Below are positions 7,722 through 9,314 of a DNA stretch of 9,314 nt, one piece after another; the stretch's first letter is position 1; each line of letters begins with the position of its first letter. The DNA lies in contig CAZOTE010000079.1 in the NCBI GenBank assembly GCA_964582705.1, positions 1 to 9,314 on the forward strand, written 5' to 3'. Position numbers and translations under genes: made by a program. The notes beneath the pieces were generated by a model, which saw only the letters and a program-made list of their open reading frames with translations, had not been told where the DNA came from and ran no database searches. This DNA comes from Alkalibacter sp964582705 (GTDB lineage: Bacteria > Bacillota > Clostridia > Eubacteriales > Alkalibacteraceae).

Positions 7722-8489
7722 TCACTCCTCGAGGCAATTAAGAATATCTCTCATCTCTTGTATGCTGATCTGTCCCGGTGCCGAAGGGTTGTGGTCCGCC
7801 TGAGCGAATGTTAATGCCGATCCAAATACTCCGGCTCCCATCCTGCTGATTTTCCCCTTTTTCCCCATGGATATGGCTACGAATGGTATGGAAAGCTCTG
7901 TCTTAGCTGCGTAAGTGGCGTTTAAGAGCTTTAACACATCTTTTCCGTTATTTGGCATCAGTGCTATCTTGGATATGTCTCCTCCAAGCCTCTCGCCTTC
8001 CTTGAGGATAGATAATATCTCGGGCTCCTCAGGGGTATCCTCGAAATTATGGTGGGAAAACATTACTTTTACTCCCTTGTCCCTGCACAGTTGTTGAAGT
8101 TTCGCAACGATTTTGCGGTCCATAGACATTTCGATATCCAGTATGTCTATGTCGCTTTCTTCTATTATCTCTTTGTAAAGCTCGTAGATTTCTCTTGGGG
8201 GCATATTGCCCCATCCGCCTTCGGTGACGCTTCTGTAGGTTGCAATAAGCGGCTTGTCACCAAGCAGTTTGCGCATATTCAAAAGCATAGACGGTATGAT
8301 GTCCTTGTCGGTGTCTACTATCTTGTCGATTCTAGCTTCCACCATGTCAGGGTTGAATAAAACCGCTCGTTCACAGGCAAGTATGGATTCTCTTATGGTA
8401 TCTTCCATTATTGGGACGCATATGAGGGTGTGTTTTCCACCAAGTTTTGTATTTCTGATCATTATAGAGCTTTTGTTTGAATTATTCAT
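7722..8489 (-). CDS. aroD: Type I 3-dehydroquinate dehydratase
   Basis: This enzyme dehydrates 3-dehydroquinate to 3-dehydroshikimate through a Schiff base. From the chosen start it has 255 residues, as expected for the family. Key residues are visible: VEARID (50-55, E51 and R53), YRSVTEGG (85-92, R86), SHHNF (145-149, catalytic H147), SKIA (173-176, Schiff-base K174), SRMGAGVFGS (215-224, R216) and APGQ (237-240). The longest open frame begins 49 codons earlier at 8636, but those codons are read through hairpin repeat R1 and duplicated DNA and resemble nothing in the family. An AGGAGG site stands 4 nt before the ATG at 8489, and conserved sequence begins about 20 residues in. It is the first gene of the aroD-aroK operon. 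Confidence 0.96.
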   Translation of the reverse strand: MNNSNKSSIMIRNTKLGGKHTLICVPIMEDTIRESILACERAVLFNPDMVEARIDKIVDTDKDIIPSMLLNMRKLLGDKPLIATYRSVTEGGWGNMPPREIYELYKEIIEESDIDILDIEMSMDRKIVAKLQQLCRDKGVKVMFSHHNFEDTPEEPEILSILKEGERLGGDISKIALMPNNGKDVLKLLNATYAAKTELSIPFVAISMGKKGKISRMGAGVFGSALTFAQADHNPSAPGQISIQEMRDILNCLEE

Positions 8490-8493
8490 ATTG

Positions 8494-8499
8494 CCTCCT
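8494..8499 (-). promoter_or_regulatory. Ribosome binding site setting the aroD start
   Basis: AGGAGG on the minus strand lies 4 nt before the ATG at 8489. The alternative in-frame starts at 8525 and 8636 have no such site, and the longer one passes through repeat DNA. Confidence 0.85.
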
Positions 8500-8546
8500 G
8501 TTTCTTCGTTAGTAGTTGTTGCCATGCATTGCTTAACAAGGTTGTT

Positions 8547-8577
8547 CCTGAGATTTCTCGCTATGCTCGAAATGACA
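8547..8577 (-). repeat. Hairpin repeat R1, inverted copy upstream of aroD
   Basis: This 31-nt unit reads CCTGAGATTTCTC...GAAATGACA on the plus strand, the reverse complement of R2 and R3 with five differences. Read on the minus strand it folds with an outer ATTTC/GAAAT stem and an inner GAGC/GCGA segment around an ATA loop. In that segment two G-A mismatches flank two G-C pairs. It lies 58 nt before the aroD start, so it would sit in the aroD 5' leader. With R2 it forms inverted arms 78 nt apart. Confidence 0.85.
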
Positions 8578-8604
8578 TATGTTCGTATGTGTCGTATCCT
8601 CTGG

Positions 8605-8636
8605 ATTATAGTATCAAGCATGTACTTCGATAACAA
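8605..8636 (-). promoter_or_regulatory. Candidate promoter for aroD within the duplicated unit
   Basis: On the minus strand TTGTTA (8631-8636) is followed 17 nt later by TACTAT, preceded by an extended TGA. An overlapping perfect TATAAT lies at 8605-8610. The tandem copy has the same boxes at 8772-8803. No better promoter is seen between here and aroD, about 115 nt downstream. If used, the aroD message begins with hairpin R1. Confidence 0.4.
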
Positions 8637-8655
8637 ATTGGTGCTAGTATAAATG

Positions 8656-8686
8656 TGTCATTTCGAATGTAATGAGAAATCTCAGG
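8656..8686 (+). repeat. Hairpin repeat R2
   Basis: This 31-nt unit, TGTCATTTCG...GAGAAATCTCAGG, is identical to R3. Stem ATTTC/GAAAT encloses GAAT/ATGA around a GTA loop. It is directly followed by the truncated 3' end of a GIY-YIG gene in tandem unit 1. Confidence 0.9.
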
Positions 8687-8698
8687 CGATTCTAAAAG

Positions 8699-8738
8699 CT
8701 ATAATGGTATTTGCCCGTGTTCAAAGATATCAATCCAA
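8699..8738 (-). pseudogene. Truncated 3' end of a GIY-YIG nuclease gene
   Basis: Read on the minus strand, this stretch encodes WIDIFEHGQIPL and a TAG stop, identical in protein to the end of the intact gene at 8858-9154, with two silent base differences. Everything upstream is missing: the sequence jumps straight into the start of tandem unit 2. It is a duplication remnant without coding capacity. Confidence 0.9.
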
Positions 8739-8814
8739 ATGACAGATGTTCGTATGTGTCGTATCCTTTGGATTATAGTATCAAGCATGTACTTCTATAA
8801 CAAATACCTAAATG

Positions 8815-8845
8815 TGTCATTTCGAATGTAATGAGAAATCTCAGG
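8815..8845 (+). repeat. Hairpin repeat R3, at the 3' end of the GIY-YIG gene
   Basis: This copy is base-for-base the same as R2. It lies 12 nt beyond the TAG of the GIY-YIG gene. Read on the minus strand in the gene's frame it encodes PEISHYIRND, so the repeat looks like a former C-terminal extension of the nuclease. Confidence 0.9.
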
Positions 8846-8857
8846 TGATTCTAAAAG

Positions 8858-9154
8858 CTATAATGGTATTTGTCCATGTTCAAAGATATCAATCCAATTA
8901 GGGTTTAATTGATTTATTAATTCTTCTTTCTTCGATCTTGAGAACTTTTTAATTTGCTTCTCTCTAAGTATTGCGTCCTCTATTTGATTATAATACTCTA
9001 AATAAATAAGCTTATGTAAATTATATTTTTTGCTGAATCCAGGTATTAGTTTATTTTTATGTTCATAAATTCTCCTGTTAATATCGCTTGTAACGCCGAT
9101 ATATATTACTGAATTATTATTATTAGTTATAATATAAATATAACAATTTTTCAT
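8858..9154 (-). CDS. Small GIY-YIG superfamily nuclease
   Basis: This is a single-domain protein of 98 residues. The GIY-YIG core is complete: YIYII (5-9) and YIG (18-20), then VTSDINRRIYEHK with the expected catalytic Arg (27 or 28), EKQIK with the metal-binding Glu65, and LNPNW with Asn84. It resembles the stand-alone group often annotated as endonuclease or UvrC-like (COG2827 type) and has no helicase-interaction, DNA-binding or HhH domain. Catalytic potential is intact; the target is unknown. The ATG has an AGGTG ribosome binding site (9161-9165) 6 nt upstream. The gene is far AT-richer than its neighbours (19 of 90 bases G or C over 9061-9150, against 30 of 60 over 8221-8280 in aroD), which suggests transfer. 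It lies between hairpin repeats R3 and R4 and near two truncated relatives, so it is probably part of a mobile or repeat-linked element. Confidence 0.88.
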   Translation of the reverse strand: MKNCYIYIITNNNNSVIYIGVTSDINRRIYEHKNKLIPGFSKKYNLHKLIYLEYYNQIEDAILREKQIKKFSRSKKEELINQLNPNWIDIFEHGQIPL

Positions 9155-9196
9155 GGATTACACCTAATTTCATGATTGCTAATAAATACATAAATC

Positions 9197-9227
9197 CGTC
9201 ATTTCGAATGCAATGAGAAATCTCAGG
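9197..9227 (+). repeat. Hairpin repeat R4, upstream of the GIY-YIG gene
   Basis: This copy differs from R2 and R3 at two of 31 positions (first base, and the middle of the loop, GCA for GTA), neither in the stem. It lies in the same orientation 382 nt from R3, so the intact nuclease gene is flanked by direct repeats. Confidence 0.88.
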
Positions 9228-9254
9228 TGATTCTATAATTTGCAATGGTATTTG
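9228..9254 (-). pseudogene. Diverged 3' remnant of another GIY-YIG gene
   Basis: The 27 nt after R4 align with those after R3 (TGATTCTA...AATGGTATTTG, differing mainly in the middle). On the minus strand they read QIPLQIIES and run on in frame through R4 as PEISHCIRND. Where the intact gene has a TAG stop, this copy has CAA. Further upstream (9255 onward) no similarity is visible. It is probably an older copy of the same element. Confidence 0.65.
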
Positions 9255-9285
9255 AAGCTCATGCAATTATTGATCATAGTAATTA

Positions 9286-9314
9286 CTGAGATCCCTACGT
9301 CCCGGCTAAGCCGG
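9286..9314. repeat. Partial second palindromic repeat at the window edge
   Basis: The segment starts CTGAGATCCCTACG, recalling the CTGAGATTTCTC start of R1 in the same orientation, and ends in the perfect palindrome CCGGCT-a-AGCCGG (9302-9314). It is cut by the window edge. The shared CTGAGAT head with a different, GC-rich stem suggests a sister repeat family or subtype, inverted relative to R4. Confidence 0.5.

Larger units (their letters stand above)
8572..8897. repeat. Tandem duplication of about 160 nt
   Basis: Unit 1 (8572-8738, 167 nt) and unit 2 (8739-8897, 159 nt) abut directly. By hand alignment they differ at six single bases plus one 8-nt length-variable patch near 8638-8652. Each holds a promoter-like segment, one hairpin repeat (R2 or R3) and the last 40 nt of the GIY-YIG gene, so the right breakpoint falls inside that coding sequence. 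The left boundary is at AAATGACA, shared by 8570-8577 and 8737-8744. Unit 2 is still joined to the intact gene; unit 1 is the truncated copy. Confidence 0.9.

Noticed and set aside
7324..7803. Plus-strand open frame of 159 codons opposite aroK
   Set aside because: It mirrors the aroK reading frame, and the opposite strand holds a complete set of shikimate kinase motifs.
8254..8652. Plus-strand open frame of 132 codons opposite aroD and R1
   Set aside because: It is antisense to well-conserved aroD catalytic sequence and runs into repeat DNA, with no family resemblance.
8547..8686. R1/R2 inverted pair as terminal repeats of an insertion sequence
   Set aside because: Only 78 nt lie between the arms, with no transposase, and no target-site duplication is apparent.
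8656..9227. Possible CRISPR array from R2, R3 and R4
   Set aside because: The repeats are 159 and 382 nt apart, the spacing is irregular, one spacer contains a gene and adjacent DNA is also repeated. There are no cas genes.

Overview
The window looks like chromosomal DNA from a low-GC, Gram-positive anaerobe of the Clostridia. The signs are strong GGAGG-type ribosome binding sites, a GlgC/GlgD pair for glycogen synthesis, a PPi-type phosphofructokinase, and a CD1247-like acidic zinc-ribbon gene next to efp. Species cannot be told from the sequence. Every convincing gene is on the minus strand, so transcription runs from right (high coordinates) to left.

From right to left: (1) 8490-9314 is an accessory patch. 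It holds a small, very AT-rich GIY-YIG nuclease gene (8858-9154) among four copies of a 31-nt hairpin repeat, a roughly 160-nt tandem duplication, two decayed 3' ends of further GIY-YIG genes, and the start of a different palindromic repeat at the window edge. (2) 7206-8489 is a two-gene shikimate operon, aroD (type I 3-dehydroquinate dehydratase) then aroK (shikimate kinase), 6 nt apart and closed by a terminator at 7042-7073. (3) 5733-6944 is a phosphofructokinase of the PPi-dependent type with its own good promoter. (4) efp (5098-5655) and a CD1247-like protein (4549-5037) follow and end in a terminator at 4492-4522. (5) A 353-nt leader precedes the glycogen operon glgB-glgC-glgD (4195 down to 17). 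The operon probably continues past the left edge, where glgA and glgP are commonly found.

The genes form functional blocks. GlgC (catalytic) with GlgD (catalytically degenerate, regulatory) makes ADP-glucose from glucose-1-phosphate, and GlgB branches the glucan. The phosphofructokinase serves glycolysis. AroD and AroK carry out two steps of the shikimate pathway. EF-P relieves ribosome stalling at polyproline.

The most interesting part is the right end. Each plus-oriented copy of the hairpin repeat lies directly against the 3' end of an intact or truncated GIY-YIG gene, and the repeat can be read as an in-frame continuation of that gene. The repeat stem varies by paired, compensating changes. 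This suggests one element made of a nuclease gene plus a structured repeat, perhaps comparable in logic to RAYT/REP systems. That is inference from this sequence alone. One copy lies just upstream of aroD, and the duplicated block carries a promoter-like sequence pointing at aroD.
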